Shown here one piece after another: positions 11,142 through 22,875 of a stretch of DNA of 64,000 nucleotides. The position numbers were made by a program, and so were the translations under genes. Source of the stretch: Dolomedes plantarius (taxonomy: Eukaryota > Arthropoda > Arachnida > Araneae > Dolomedidae); assembly GCA_907164885.2 (NCBI GenBank), contig OU015490.1:20044613-20108612 (forward strand), written 5' to 3'. The first letter of the stretch is position 1. The number at the start of each line of letters is the position of its first letter. Under the pieces are notes generated by a model. That model worked only from the letters and a program-made list of their open reading frames with translations, had not been told where the DNA came from and did no database searches.

Positions 11142-11477
11142 GGTCTGCTGTGTGCTAACCCTATTGAATTCGCCGACCTCAGTATTAACCTATGGAGAAA
11201 ATGGGTCCAAAGTTTGACGACTTGGGAAAGATTCCTTAAATTTTACTCCTAAAAGAGAAAGAAATGACACTTCGGGGCATTTTTGGTTTTAACGTAGGAT
11301 TACGTTCCTCCATAACGGTTCTCCGGAAAGGAAAATTTCAGTCGCTTAAACCGTCCGTCCGTACCTCGCGAGTTATAATTTTGGCAGCGCACCAAACCAA
11401 GTTTGTATTGCTTGGACAAGCAGTAAACAGTTGAACAGAAAAGTACCAAAATGCGTCAATTTTAATTATAGGTATAC

Positions 11478-11516
<39 letters not shown>

Positions 11517-11765
11517 AAAGAGGTAAGCAACGATAAGTAATCCTACGTTAATAACCCGCGGCAGTTTCTCTATAAGAGACTACCTGAATTTTTTTTAAAA
11601 ATGCAAACAATATTTTAAAATTTAATTGATTAGGAGAAAAAATCCGGTGTATTGTGTTTGAAACTCTCATAAGTTCCTCCGATGGACGAAATTTATAAAT
11701 GGAATCCCTAAAAGAATGTTTATTGGACCCATATAAAATAAATATGGAGTTGAACGGATGACTCA
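11142..11765 (+). mobile_element. TTAA element family F, copy 2 (right end lost)
   Basis: The left end follows TTAA (11138-11141) and reads GTGCTAACCCTATTGAATTC. The interior matches copies 1 and 3, including GCAAACAATATTTTAAAATT. Similarity stops near 11765, so the right terminus is missing. A 255-bp MITE G is inserted at 11293. Confidence 0.65.
11293..11547. mobile_element. MITE family G, copy 1 (TTAA TSD)
   Basis: The terminal inverted repeat CGTAGGATTAC is flanked by TTAA at 11289-11292 and 11548-11551. The interior contains a (TA)n run and AAGCAGTAAACAGTT. Copy 2 at 50576-50822 sits in the same position inside another family F copy. Confidence 0.85.
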
Positions 11766-12251
11766 CGCCCGACAAATTGTGACACAAATCGATGCACTCG
11801 TTCCAAGGGATGAATTGACACCCTCTACTGTTATGCCTGGTATCAAACATTTGGGCCTATTCTAAGCATCCATCACGAGTGTTGCAGTAATAAAACAAAG
11901 CTCTTCAGTGATTTCCAATGCAGCCCTCCTAGTGTTGTACTATACTGAACACCATGGCTCATTTTGAAATTTTATCAATATATTCTGGTGCTTGGGACTT
12001 GCATCTTCCAATAAGTGAATACATTCAGCAAAGGAAGTTACATTTAATTTCAAATTCAAATTTAACACGTTCCTGATATAGTCACCTTTGATTTAACATT
12101 TAGCACCAGAAAGACGGCTGCCGTCATTTTGACGGTTTCGGACATACTGTTGAGCGCTATGTCTGTATTCATGACCTCAGGCTTCTGGAATTTTATGACT
12201 TTTTCTAATTGTACGCGAAATATGCACACGCATTTACAAAATTATATTAGA

Positions 12252-13173
12252 CTAGCTGAAAACCCGCTCTTCGCTACGGAGTACATTCAAATTAAATGCA
12301 ACGTCAATGTATGCAATTAATGCCAAAAAAAATAAATATATTTATAATAAATACGACGATCAATGTATGCAATTAATGCCAAAAAAAATAAATATATTTA
12401 TAATAAATACGACGATCAATGTATACAATTGATTTATAAAAAAATCGTAAGGGATATTTAATTTTTATGGATAATATCCAATCGTCTGCTGCATTAGAAA
12501 GAAAACATTTTTTTGTTATTTAGTTGTTACGCACGTGACGATAAATTTATTTAAAGTACCAGAAAAAGAAATCATGGGATCGGCATTTAATAAATTAAAT
12601 TCTAAAAATGAATCTTTAAAAATTCACCAAAAATCAGAAATTCGAGGTAAAGATTCGAAAAAGACTTCATTTTAAAGGAATTTTTAGGATCTTTCTCGTG
12701 ATATAAATGTTATAACCCTCTAATTATTTTAAATGCAAACTTAAAAATAGTTGCAAAAACAGCTTAAAATTTAATTTTAAAAAAATCTAAGAATTTTTCA
12801 AAAATCTTAGTGCACCCCTACACCATAAGAATCGCCATGCAAAATGTCAGCCCTTTAGGTCCAGCGGTTTGGTCTGTGCGTTGTATGTCAGTGAGTGAAT
12901 CAGTCAGTCAGTTACGGAACTGTTTTATATATGAGGCGGTGAAAGGCAAAGTGGTTAAGTCAGTAAATCAAGTGGTGTAAGTCCAAAGCATTTTATTGCA
13001 AAAACTACAAAACATTCTACTATAAATTGAACAAATTATAATTCATAATTATTATAATGCTGCAAATAATTAGTTGCAGTTCCACTATAAATAGAACATA
13101 GATTACATTTTTGCCCTCAAATGAAAAAAGTTGCGACTTACACCACTTTGCCTTTCACCACCTCATATATAGA
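12252..13173 (-). mobile_element. Helitron, copy 1 (non-autonomous)
   Basis: On the minus strand it begins TCTATATAAAACAG and ends ...TTTTCAGCTAG, preceded by a CCGTAGCGAAG-type hairpin. The flanks are A (5') and T (3'), the Helitron insertion rule. The 5' terminus is split by MITE B copy 2. A 59-bp tandem duplication lies near the 3' end (about 12306-12424). No Rep/helicase gene is present. Confidence 0.75.
12932..13165. mobile_element. MITE family B, copy 2
   Basis: Ends are TGAGGCGGTGAAAGGCAAAG and its inverted partner. It is inserted in the 5' tip of Helitron copy 1 with TATA on both sides. Removing it restores the Helitron start TCTATATAAAAC. Confidence 0.88.
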
Positions 13174-13891
13174 TAGTAAAGAGGGGAAGAAAATGTGATG
13201 TATACCTGCTGAGACTGAAAGCCGTCGATTTGACGGCAACATAGAAAACAGGCAGAAATCTTAAAAATAATACCGAAAAAAATATGTTAGTTTTCATCTC
13301 TTCCCTCATTTTCAAATAGCAGAAATATTGGCTCTACGGAAATATTGGTGTTTTAAAAATAATGACTGCACAAATCACGCACCTATTTTTACGGATAAAC
13401 CATACCAGGTTGTCAGCTCGGCATACTTGCATAAAAATATATCTAAATAAATACTAATTTATTATATATTGGTATGAAATAGTTCAACATTTAAAGTATT
13501 TAACCCTTTAAAAAAACAGTAAGTATTTTAAATTCTTTATTTTATTTTTAACCGTCAAAATGACGGCTTTCAGTTGTCTTTCAGTAAGACAGTTCAGTCT
13601 TTAGTAAGAAAAAAAAAATTAGTCTTTCTAGTGTTAAATAATTGAAAGATTAAAATTCTAACGAGGGTCTAATCTCATTCTGGAGGGTGGCCCAAACATA
13701 AAAATGTTGGGAATCCCTAATTTAAGGAATGTAGGGAGCGATAAATGAGTTTTTGGATAAGGATTTCGCTTGACACGCAGAAAGCTTAATGTGTCGCTAT
13801 TTCACGAGAACACATTTCTGATACAAAAATTAGGACAAAAAATTTGCGGGGGGGGAAGTCTGCATTTTTTCTTTGGTTTGCTCGACTAAGC

Positions 13892-14471
13892 GGGCGTCCA
13901 TTAATTACGAGAGGCGATTTTGGCGATTTTCGACCTCCTCTCCCCCCTGGCGAGATATCGTGAGATTTGGCTAGACCCCCTCCCCCCCCCCCCTCATCTC
14001 ACGTGAGATTTTTCAAGATGCGTATTTTTGTGTAAATACGTTAATCTGTGCTCGATTGCGTTGGATTTATTTAAAAAACATAATTTGCTCAATTATTTTT
14101 ATTTAAGACTAGTTAAGACTAGTATTTAAGACTAAGAACGTAGTGTAGAATCACAGTGAGAAAATAGAACAAAAAAATACTTAAATAGGAACTACTAAAA
14201 TTCGTAAAAGTATATTCATTCTAATTCAGTCCACGGGGACTCGTGTGTGGTCTCGAGAGTGACTACTGGAACTATTGTGTAGGATTTAGCCATATTTTAG
14301 TGTAGAAACATGTTTTACTTAATATAACCCAGTTTTCTCGCAATTTTACAGTTTCTTGCGGAAAAAAAATTAAGTGATATTTGTCGAGCCCCCCCCATCC
14401 CCCACTTAAGACTGGGTGAGATTTGGCTCGACTTCCTCCCCCCCCCCCCTAAAAGCCTCATGTAATTAATG
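13892..14471. mobile_element. MITE with TCCATTAATTAC ends
   Basis: The left end GGGCGTCCATTAATTACGAG is mirrored by CATGTAATTAATGG on the right. Both flanks carry GACTAAGC (13884-13891, 14472-14479), an 8-bp duplication that would suit hAT. The right terminus lacks the outer GGGCGTC. Inverted C-rich tracts and GTGAGATTTGGCT blocks lie at both sides. Confidence 0.65.
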
Positions 14472-14628
14472 GACTAAGCTATTATATTAGTAAAAATTAG
14501 GGCCCGAAAAAAAATCACCTGCTGTTGATTTTGTTGTGTAGGATGATTTCAAACTGAAAAATACTTCGAAACAACGCAGCTTTGATATACATTCATGGCC
14601 CATGATGTTATGAGAGACTCAGAGTTAA

Positions 14629-15485
14629 GGAGATGGACTTTCAAATTACCAAAAATCGAACAAAAACTTTAATTTTTTGGGGGGTATATTAATATCTTAA
14701 AAACATGCAAATATTGGAATGAAATGCATTTGAAATATGTAGGGTAAAGTAAAATGAAAACTTGGCTTTAGAAAAGTAAGTATTAAAAGTAGGTGAAAAA
14801 ACCTTTTCAATTGCTTTTTCTCAAAATGAGAAATTTCATTTTGCAAGTCTTTGTAAGGTAAATGCACCTATAATGGGCCATGTCCCTATAATGGACCGCC
14901 CTTTAGAAATGTCGAGAAATTAAGGGTCTATTGCTACCCAAGGCAGTATAAGGGGTGAGGGTCATTGGCTACTACCTGCTAATGACCCATTATAGGTGTA
15001 GTTACCTTAATGCTCCTCGCGTCATAATTTTTGATGAAATTTTATGAAATTTACAATAAAGACTCTTATAAATACATCAAAATAAAGTTATGTATCCATT
15101 TTAGGATTTGAGTTATCAAAGTTTAACTTAAGTGTAGAAGAGCACAAAAATTTCACGGAAATTCAGAGTACAAGCATAAAAATATTTCCTAAAAATTAAC
15201 TATTAAACGAAAACACAAAACACACAACTTTGTTCAGAATGTATTTATAAGCAACATAAATGCAAAATTAAGGGGGAAAGTTAAAAATTGAGTCGCAAGG
15301 AGCATTTTTGAAAAAAAAGTAATTTACTTTCAATTTTTTAATTTTTTAATTTTGAAAATTTAAAAAATATATAAAATTTTTATAAGGGTTTTAATATCGT
15401 TATATTTTAATGAATATATATATGCAAAATTTCATAGCTCCGAGGTAAAAATTTCAAAAATCGCTTTGAAAGGTCCACCATCCCC
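14629..15485. mobile_element. TTAA-flanked element, GGRGATGG ends
   Basis: Left GGAGATGGACTTTCAAA and right (inverted) GGGGATGGTGGACCTTTCAA, flanked by TTAA at 14625-14628 and 15486-15489. MITE H copy 2 is nested inside. No coding sequence. Confidence 0.6.
14854..15009. mobile_element. MITE family H, complete copy
   Basis: TAAGGTAAATGCACCTATAA at the left and its imperfect inverted partner ending TTACCTTA at the right, 156 bp. Matches the truncated copy at 8718-8848. Confidence 0.85.
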
Positions 15486-15620
15486 TTAAGGAAATTGCAA
15501 GAGGTAATATTCGAACGATTAAAAGAATTACCTTTAAAAGTATCGAGGCATCGTAGAATTATCAAGAATCGCAGCCTTTAAGTCTAATTTATCTGTGGCA
15601 CCAAGTGAAAAATAGGAACT

Positions 15621-15626
15621 TTTATT
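15621..15626 (-). promoter_or_regulatory. Candidate poly(A) signal AATAAA
   Basis: AATAAA on the minus strand about 350 bp beyond the stop of the Hsp20-like gene. It is the nearest canonical signal I noticed. Confidence 0.35.
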
Positions 15627-15971
15627 ACTAAGCTCGTACAACGAAAGGTCCTTTACTTCAAAGCACCATCTCAAATAATTTCAGTTAGTAATCAATTCTT
15701 CTGGTATTCAGAAAGTTAATTTTTTAAGACAATTTTATCAAACTCAATATTCAGCCATCCGTTAAAGAATAGGATTCCACTTCCTTTTTCAAGACGCGAA
15801 CTTTGAAAATGCGATGATAGATTACAGAATTATTTTGATTAATCTAACATTGCATGCGAAAAAGGTAGACGAACAGTTCAAATATTACTAGATTTTGTTC
15901 AGCACACTTTCATTCACGACCTACCTCCCGATACAGCCGAGGGAACTTCCAACAAGCTGGATGACTCCGTT

Positions 15972-17177
15972 TCAGAGGGCCTGTCCATCCGATTTGAACC
16001 GACAAACGTCGATGAACAGCAAGTCATTTTTTATGTACGCAATGACGTCCTCGTCGGCTGGATGGGGTAGCTTAAATACTTGATGGATTTCATGCATCTC
16101 GCTTCCGTAGTTGTTCCATATGCATTCTCTGGCGTAGACATCGATCTTGTTGCCAACAACGTCACAGGAGATCGTCTCTTTGCTGAAGCGCGAGACATCC
16201 AAGGTTATTCGAGTTTTGTTTGGTTCGACCGTTATAGTAGGCGAGATTCGCTTGGCGGTAAAATCATGTGCCGTGACCTCTAAAGCGCGAACTTTATTGC
16301 CCCCGAACAAGAAGGATTCTTGCTCCCGAGATATTAAATTGGATAGACTTTCTATTAACTCAGTCTTAACGTGCTGAGAGTCTTCGACAGAACATGTTGG
16401 TATTTCGTCTGCGAGGATTGCTTCAGATTGTTCACTCTCCGACTCAGTGTCGTCTTCAGATTCAGCGAGACTTTTAGAAGAGGGACGGCCGTACGCCTCA
16501 AATCCCCCTGGAAACTTAAGATCCTCTATTCCTAACGCCCTGGTGGCTGCCTCAAGTTCTGCACAGTCGCTTTCATCCTCCGGCAGTGAAGACCAATGCA
16601 AGTTGCAACTTGCGAACACTCTAGACTCTTCTGGCTTTCCGAATCTTTGCTCCAAGAATTCATCAAGGTCCCAACACTGGAAACCGTCTCCACCCTCAAG
16701 GCCCATCTTTGGAAAACTCTTGGGATATTCATAGTGTATGACGACAGGGTTCGTATTAGTTGAAGAGGATGTCACCCCATTATCGGAGGGAGGATTTTGA
16801 ACGATCTGATAATGGAAAGGGACTTTTTCCGTAACGATAGACTCCAAGCCTGAAATTGTCTTTTCCGTGCCGCAGTCTTCCGGCTCAGCTTCCAACCCAC
16901 TTGAATTCTGGGGAGCTCCGGTGGGTTCACGTGCCGCGTTTCCATTCGAGATGTCGTCTCCGGAGCAATTCTTGCCATTGTCTTGCTTGATTTGGGCCTC
17001 ACTATTGACCTCAGAGTCCTTCGCGTCAGATTCCGTTTGAACCACCTTCTCTGGCGACTTCCTACTCTCCGTTTCTTCAACTGTAACACCACGACCATCT
17101 TTCTCAGGGGATTTCGATATCGACTCACCTCCTTGCTGGGTTGTAGGGCTTTCGGAAACTTGCGGCGAGGCGGACAT
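15972..17177 (-). CDS. Hsp20/alpha-crystallin-like domain protein, 401 aa
   Basis: Uninterrupted 401-codon frame ending in TGA, with a much higher GC content than its surroundings. Residues 1-130 are Ser/Glu/Thr/Pro-rich and probably disordered. About 165-225 hold an uncharacterised part with CWDLDEFLEQRFGKPEE and an acidic patch follows (EDDTESESEQSE). Residues ~313-395 look like an alpha-crystallin beta-sandwich: ITLDVSRFSKETISCDVVGN, then KIDVYAR, then the VFKLPHPADEDVI strand and the NDLLFIDV closing strand. Small heat-shock proteins use this domain to hold unfolding clients. At 401 residues with a ~300-residue N-terminal extension it is about twice the usual length, and the C-terminal tail is short with no IXI motif. 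A CS/p23-like fold is the main alternative. Upstream there is one GAAATTTC heat-shock half-pair (17339-17346), too weak to claim heat induction. The first ATG of the frame was taken as start. Confidence 0.8.
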   Translation of the reverse strand: MSASPQVSESPTTQQGGESISKSPEKDGRGVTVEETESRKSPEKVVQTESDAKDSEVNSEAQIKQDNGKNCSGDDISNGNAAREPTGAPQNSSGLEAEPEDCGTEKTISGLESIVTEKVPFHYQIVQNPPSDNGVTSSSTNTNPVVIHYEYPKSFPKMGLEGGDGFQCWDLDEFLEQRFGKPEESRVFASCNLHWSSLPEDESDCAELEAATRALGIEDLKFPGGFEAYGRPSSKSLAESEDDTESESEQSEAILADEIPTCSVEDSQHVKTELIESLSNLISREQESFLFGGNKVRALEVTAHDFTAKRISPTITVEPNKTRITLDVSRFSKETISCDVVGNKIDVYARECIWNNYGSEMHEIHQVFKLPHPADEDVIAYIKNDLLFIDVCRFKSDGQAL

Positions 17178-17264
17178 TATCTAATCATTTATCCTTGCAC
17201 GGCAGCAAAGTCCAAAAGACACATTCAAAATGTAGCCCGCTTGCGGCGAACTTTGGTATCTTAA

Positions 17265-17849
17265 GTAGCTTCAGTAATTGAATGCAAAAAAAAAAAAGAA
17301 ATAGAGCTACGAAATTCGGTGTTGCCAATTTTGGAAAAGAAATTTCCCTTCAGTTCGGATACAAGCTCGTCTACTTGAGCTTTAGAGATATTAGTTCGGA
17401 TCTGAGCCCCTACCGTACTTGGTAAAGAAGTTGTTTATGCAACGAGTACATTGTATCATATCCATAAAGGTGTGGCTATATTCGCAGCGATTAGGCGTCG
17501 ATCGCAATTTTTAAGGCCTTGACTCAATGGTTTGTAATTTTCTAACTTGCTCAGAAAAGGGATTAAAAATCTTTCAGGCTTCGAAAATTTTCTACCGGAT
17601 TAAAAAATATTGTACTAGTTTTTCATTGCCTTTGTGAGAACGTATACGAGACAATAAAAGACAACATTTTGGAATATTATTTCACGGAGGCTGTGGTGTG
17701 AAAAATGCAACGTCTGCTGAACTTAAGCTAAATTTTGAAGCTTTAGTAGATAACGGTGACGGTTATTAATAATACATTGATCGGGTAGAAACTGTGAAGC
17801 TGACTCTGGAATTTATAGGGTTAAAAAATTTGCCTCTGTTGCTTAAAGC
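17265..17849. other. 5' flank of the Hsp20-like gene, otherwise empty
   Basis: Presumed promoter side of the minus-strand gene. No clear TATA box was seen. It ends where the 148-bp satellite starts. Confidence 0.45.
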
Positions 17850-19430
17850 TACGTGTTACGTCAGAGCGAAGCGATGCTAACAGAACTTTGCGACCGCTTA
17901 CGTAAGAATGACGTCACATCGAGAAAAATCTTTCCATTCTGGGGAAATAGAATATCTAACCTTCTAGGCATTATGACCTAGTTGAGTGAAGAGTCTCTAG
18001 AACATGAAACAGAGGTGTGGTGGAATGACAACAGAACTTTTCGACCGCTAACGTAAGAATGATGTCACATCGAGGGAAATCTTTCCATTTTGGGAAATAG
18101 AATCTCTAACCATTCAGTCCTTATGAGCTGATTGAGAAGAGACTGCAGTAGATGAAACAGTAGTGTGACGCAATGATTTCAGAAATTTTCGACCGCTAAC
18201 GTCAGAATGATGTCACATCGAATGAAATCTTTCCATTTCGGGAAATAGAATCTCTAACCCTTCAGTGAAAGAGCTAATTGAGTAAAGAGACTGTAGTAGA
18301 TGAAACAGTAGTGTGACGCAATGATTTCAGAAATTTTCGACCGCTAACGTAAGAATGATGTCACATCGAGGGAAATCTTTCCATTTTGGGAAATAGAATC
18401 CCTAACCTATCAATCCTTATGAGGTGATTGAGAAGAGACTGCAGTAGATGAAACAGTAGTGTGACGCAATGATTTCAGAAATTTTCGACCGCTAACGTCA
18501 GAATGATGTCACATCGAATGAAATCTTTCCATTTCGGGAAATAGAATCTCTAACCCTTCAGTGAAAGAGCTAATTGAGTAAAGAGACTGTAGTAGGTGAA
18601 ACAGTAGTGTGACGCAATGATTTCAGAAATTTTCGACCGCTAATGTAAGAATGATGTTACATCGAGGGAAATCTTTCCATTTTGGGAAATAGAATCTCTA
18701 ACCAAACAGTCCTTATTGAGAAGAGACTGCAGTAGATGAAATAGTAGTGTAACGCAGCGATTTCAGAAATTTTTGACTGCTAACGTAAGAATGAAGTCAC
18801 ATCGAGGGAAATCTTTCCATTTCGGGAAATAGAATCTCTAACCCGTCAATCAAAGAGTTAATTGAGTTTAAGAGATTGTAGTAGGTGAAACAGTAGTGTG
18901 ACGCAATGATTTCAGAAATTTTTGACCGCTAACGTAAGAATGATGTCATATCGAGAAAAATCTTTCCATTCTGGGGAAATAGAATCTGTGATAGTTATGA
19001 GCTGATCGAGAAAAGAAACCCTAGTACATGAAACAATTGTGCGAAGTAATGAAGTCAGAGCTTTTCGACCTTTCACATAAAAATGCTGTCACATCGAGGG
19101 AAATCTTTTCTTCCATTCGGCAGAGGAAATAGTAGAATCTCTGGACGTCTAGTAGTTGTGAGTTTATCTAGCAAAGGGATTCCAACAGATCTAATAGTTG
19201 AGTGACGCAGTGATAGAATTTCTCGGTCTTTTGCTTAAATCTGACATCTCATCGAAAGAAATCAGTATTTTGTATTTAACTGGTTATACAAGCTCCGCAA
19301 ATCTGTGACGAATACATCGAGGAAAGGGATTTTAGTGGATAGAATAGTAAAGTAAATCAAAGCTAATAAACTTTTCGATCTGCTACGTAAAAATAAAATC
19401 GATTTGATGTTCGATCTTGTATAAGCTCGT
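17850..19430. repeat. 148-bp satellite, about 11 units
   Basis: The CGACCGCTAACGTAAGAATG block recurs at 17891, 18042, 18190, 18338, 18486, 18634, 18774, 18923 and 19066, with degenerate copies near 19224 and 19378. Central spacing is exactly 148 bp. Units also share CACATCGAGGGAAATCTTTC and AAATAGAATCTCTAACC. Central copies are most alike and both edges decay, as expected from unequal crossing-over. No open frame runs through. Confidence 0.92.
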
Positions 19431-19434
19431 GATA

Positions 19435-19872
19435 GGGCCTGTTCACATAGGAGTCCGTTGCGGAACGTTAAAGTATTGAAATATATTTAACCAATGACAA
19501 ACCTCCAAACGATTAGCAATGAAATTTTTAACGCCTATGATTGGTTTATTTTCGTCTTATCGTCATCTTTCCCTTAACACTGAGTCCGTTGCGGAGCGTT
19601 AAAGTATTGAAATATATTTAACCAATGACAAACCTCCAAACGATTAGCAATGAAATTTTTAACGCCTATGATTGGTTTATTTTCGTCTCATCGTCATCTT
19701 TCCCTTAACACTGAGTCCGTTGCGGAACGTTAAAGTATTGAAATATATTTAACCAATGACAAACCTCCAAACGATTAGCAATAAAATTTTTAACGCCTAT
19801 GATTGGTTTATTTTCGTCTCAACGTCATCTTTCCCTTAACACTACGCGACGGACTCCTATGTGAACAGGCGC
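19435..19872. mobile_element. PIF/Harbinger MITE copy with a 131-bp internal triplication
   Basis: The ends GGGCCTGTTCACATAGGAG and inverted CTCCTATGTGAACAGGCGC are flanked by ATA (19432-19434, 19873-19875). Inside, a 131-bp unit starting GAGTCCGTTGCGGAACG occurs three times (19451, 19582, 19713), each holding most of a MITE body. It directly abuts the satellite at 17850-19430. Confidence 0.88.
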
Positions 19873-20143
19873 ATACACGTCTGGAATGCTGTCATGAGTT
19901 TACCGGGTTCAAAGATTTCGATCGACAACATGACATGAGATGACATCGATGAGCTGAGGGTGCTAAAATAAAATTTCTTAGAAAATAATTTGTATTTCAT
20001 GCTGTCAGATATTAGATTACAAAAAAAAAAACGTGAAGGGAAAATTATTACTCTATTTGGAAGTGTTCTGTCCGCTTGTGTAACACTGTATGTCCACATA
20101 TCCTGGAAACTAACATCAGGCTTTGAAGACTGACTGGATATCG

Positions 20144-20706
20144 TCTATATAAAACAGTTTCGTAACTGACTGACTGACCGACAGATAACGCACAGACCAA
20201 ACCGCTGGACCTAAAGGGTTGACATTTTGCATGGCGATTATTCTTATAGTGTAGGGGTGCACTAATAAAGATTTTGAAAAATTCTTCTTAGATTTTTTAA
20301 AATTTAATTTTTAAGCTGTTTTTGTAACATTCTTTAAAGTTTGCATGTAAAATAATAATATGAGAGTTATAAAATTTACTTCACAAGAGAGATCCTAAAA
20401 TTTCCTTTAAAATGAAATAATTTTCGAATCTTTATCTCCATTTTCTGATTTTTGGGGAATTTTTAAAGATTCATTTTTAGAATTTAATTTATTAAATGTT
20501 GATCACGTGGTTTCTTTAATTTTGTGATACTTTAAACTAACTTTGCGTGACATGTATAACAATGAAAGAAATTGACAAAAAAATATTTTTTTTTCTTTCT
20601 AATGCGGCAGACGATTGGGCATTATCGAGAAAAATATTAAAATACAGTAAAAGAAATGTTCCTCAAACTGTACTACATTAACTGTACTATATTCTTTAGT
20701 ATGTCC

Positions 20707-20783
<77 letters not shown>

Positions 20784-20858
20784 TGTCATTATTTGCATAC
20801 ATTGACCGTTGCATTTAATTTGAATGTATTCCGTAGCGAAGCACGGGTATTGAGCTAG
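20144..20858 (+). mobile_element. Helitron, copy 2 (non-autonomous)
   Basis: Starts TCTATATAAAACAGTTTCG and carries ACTGACTGACTGACC and AAACCGCTGGACCTAAA. It ends GAGCTAG before T, with the hairpin CCGTAGCGAAGCACGG at 20831-20846. It matches copies 1 and 3. A (TA)n tract occupies about 20710-20777. No protein is encoded. Confidence 0.78.
20710..20777. repeat. (TA)n microsatellite
   Basis: Pure TA run inside Helitron copy 2. Confidence 0.95.
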
Positions 20859-21339
20859 TATATTTATAAGACTAATATTAACTTACAATCGTCCCAAAAG
20901 AAAACTATCTTTAAAAATTATTTTTTTTTGTCCGTGTACCAACGAGCTGATGTACCAACGAGCTGGCTTTGTTCACATTGCCTCCAGAGCGTTCTTCTGT
21001 TGGCGCCGAAATTGATGACACGACCTGTGATTGATTCGACGTATCACAGGTTCATTGCGTTAAGCTCTGTAATTGGTCGAAAATGTTTATACCTGAAGTT
21101 CCTCTCCGTTCCGCAAGCAATGTGACCAAGACCTAACGATGTTACAGATATATGTTGCCAATAGGTTCACTATGTGCAATGGAGGCATCCAGTATGTATG
21201 ATATAATTTTTCCATCTTCGAAAGGTTTATGAATGGGCGGTTTCTGGCAGGGAGGGTTTGTCGCGAGGTTGCATATTGCCATCCGATACAAAGTTTATGA
21301 CGACAGCATGAAAGTGGTTAACGAAAAAAGGGTACTGTG

Positions 21340-22525
21340 CAGAACAAAATCTGCAGTGTTTACATTTAGGACGTACAGATTTATAAATTAATTTCAGAGT
21401 GGTTGTGAAGGGTTTTTAGCAAAATAAGAAACGTTCATATTAGGATGCACAAGTTTATGAATTAATTTCAGAGTGGTTCAGTGAATGGCAAAATATGCAG
21501 CGTTTACATTTAGGATGTATATAGGTTTATGAATTAACTGCAGAGTGGTTGGGTGAATAGTTACTAACAAAATATGCAGTATTTATATTTATGATGTATA
21601 GGTTTATGAATCAATTTCAGGGTGGTTCGGTTACTAGCAAAATATGCAGCGTTTATATTTGGGAGTTTATATATGCAGCGTTTTATTGATAAACTTATAC
21701 AAAGTTTAAGAATTAATTTCAAAGTGGTTCAGTGAATGGCAAAATATGCAACTTTACATTTAGGATGTTTAGTTTATGAATTAACTGCAGAGTGGTTGGG
21801 TGAAAGGTTACTAGCAAAATATGAAGTATTTATATTTAAGATATATAAGTTTATGAATTAATTTCAGAGTGGTTGGATGAATGGTTACAAAAAAATATGC
21901 AGTCTTTACATTTTGGATGTACAGATTTATGAATAAATTTCAGAGTGGTTTAGAGAATGGTTACCAAAAAATTTGGGTATTTATATTTAAGATGTAAAGG
22001 TTTCTGAATTAATTTCAGAGTGGTTGGAAGAATGGCTACTAACAACATATGAAGAGTTTACTTTTTGGATGTATAGGTTTGTAAATTAATTACGGAGTGG
22101 TTGTGAATGGTTGTTAGCAAAATATGCACCGTTTATATTTTGTATGCAAAATATGCAACTTCACATTTAGAATGTATAGTTTATGAATTAACTGCAGAGT
22201 GGTTGGGTAAAAGGTTACTAGCAAAATATGAAGTATTTATATTTAGGATGTATAGGTTATGAATTAATTTCAGAGTGGTGGGAGAATGGTTACTAAAAAT
22301 ATGCAGCGTTTACATTTAGGATATATAAGTTTAAGAATTAATTTCAGAGTGGTTGGGTGAATGGTTACTAACAAAATATGCCGTGTTTACAATTGAGGTG
22401 TATCGATTTATAAATTAATTTCAGAGTGGTTGGGAGAATGATTACTGACAACATATGCAGAGTTTACTTTTTGGATGTATAAGTTTAGGAATTAATTTCA
22501 GAGTGGTTGCGTGAAATGTTACTAG
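21340..22525. repeat. ~75-bp tandem array, about 15 units
   Basis: The phrase GAATTAATTTCAGAGTGGTT recurs roughly every 72-78 bp (for example near 21395, 21469, 21541, 21788, 21864, 21940, 22017, 22273, 22348, 22424, 22498). Between repeats comes ATGCAGCGTTTACATTTAGG and GATGTATAGGTTTATGAATT. Some units alternate TTAATTTCAG with TTAACTGCAG. No coding frame persists. Confidence 0.9.
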
Positions 22526-22875
22526 AGAGGAAAATTTGATCTGGGTCGAACTGAGTAACTTGCTATAAAACTTATGATATGCAGTTGATGTACACATGTT
22601 CGAAGTTCATTGAACTAGATCATTAAACAGAGTTTTTAAAGTTATTTTGTCTGCTTCTAAGAACTTTAACTTTTTTTGTTTGTTCAAAAGCGAAACGTGG
22701 ATTCATAGACTACACTGCAGAATCTTGGTCAAATAGAAATGAGCAAACAAATGGCCACAACAATAAACCACACAGAGAAATTTCTTCAACATAATATTTT
22801 ATTTATTCTTTATTCTTTTTTTTTTAATTTTTCGACAGCACCGGAAAAAGGATTGCAAAATCTCTAGGGTCTAAG

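Larger units (their letters stand above)
12097..13633. mobile_element. TTAA-flanked element with GCCGTCA repeats
   Basis: Lies between TTAA at 12093-12096 and 13634-13637. The ends share an ...AGAAAGAC-type motif, and subterminal GCCGTCATTTTGACGG palindromes occur near both sides and again at about 13222. A Helitron copy (12252-13173) is inserted inside, and that Helitron contains MITE B copy 2. No transposase was seen. Confidence 0.6.

Noticed and set aside
16080..17264. Several plus-strand and minus-strand frames over the Hsp20-like gene
   Set aside because: They are shadows of the 401-codon gene; none has domain features or its own start context.
17339..17346. Heat-shock element upstream of the Hsp20-like gene
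   Set aside because: Only one GAAnnTTC pair is present; functional elements normally need three or more units.
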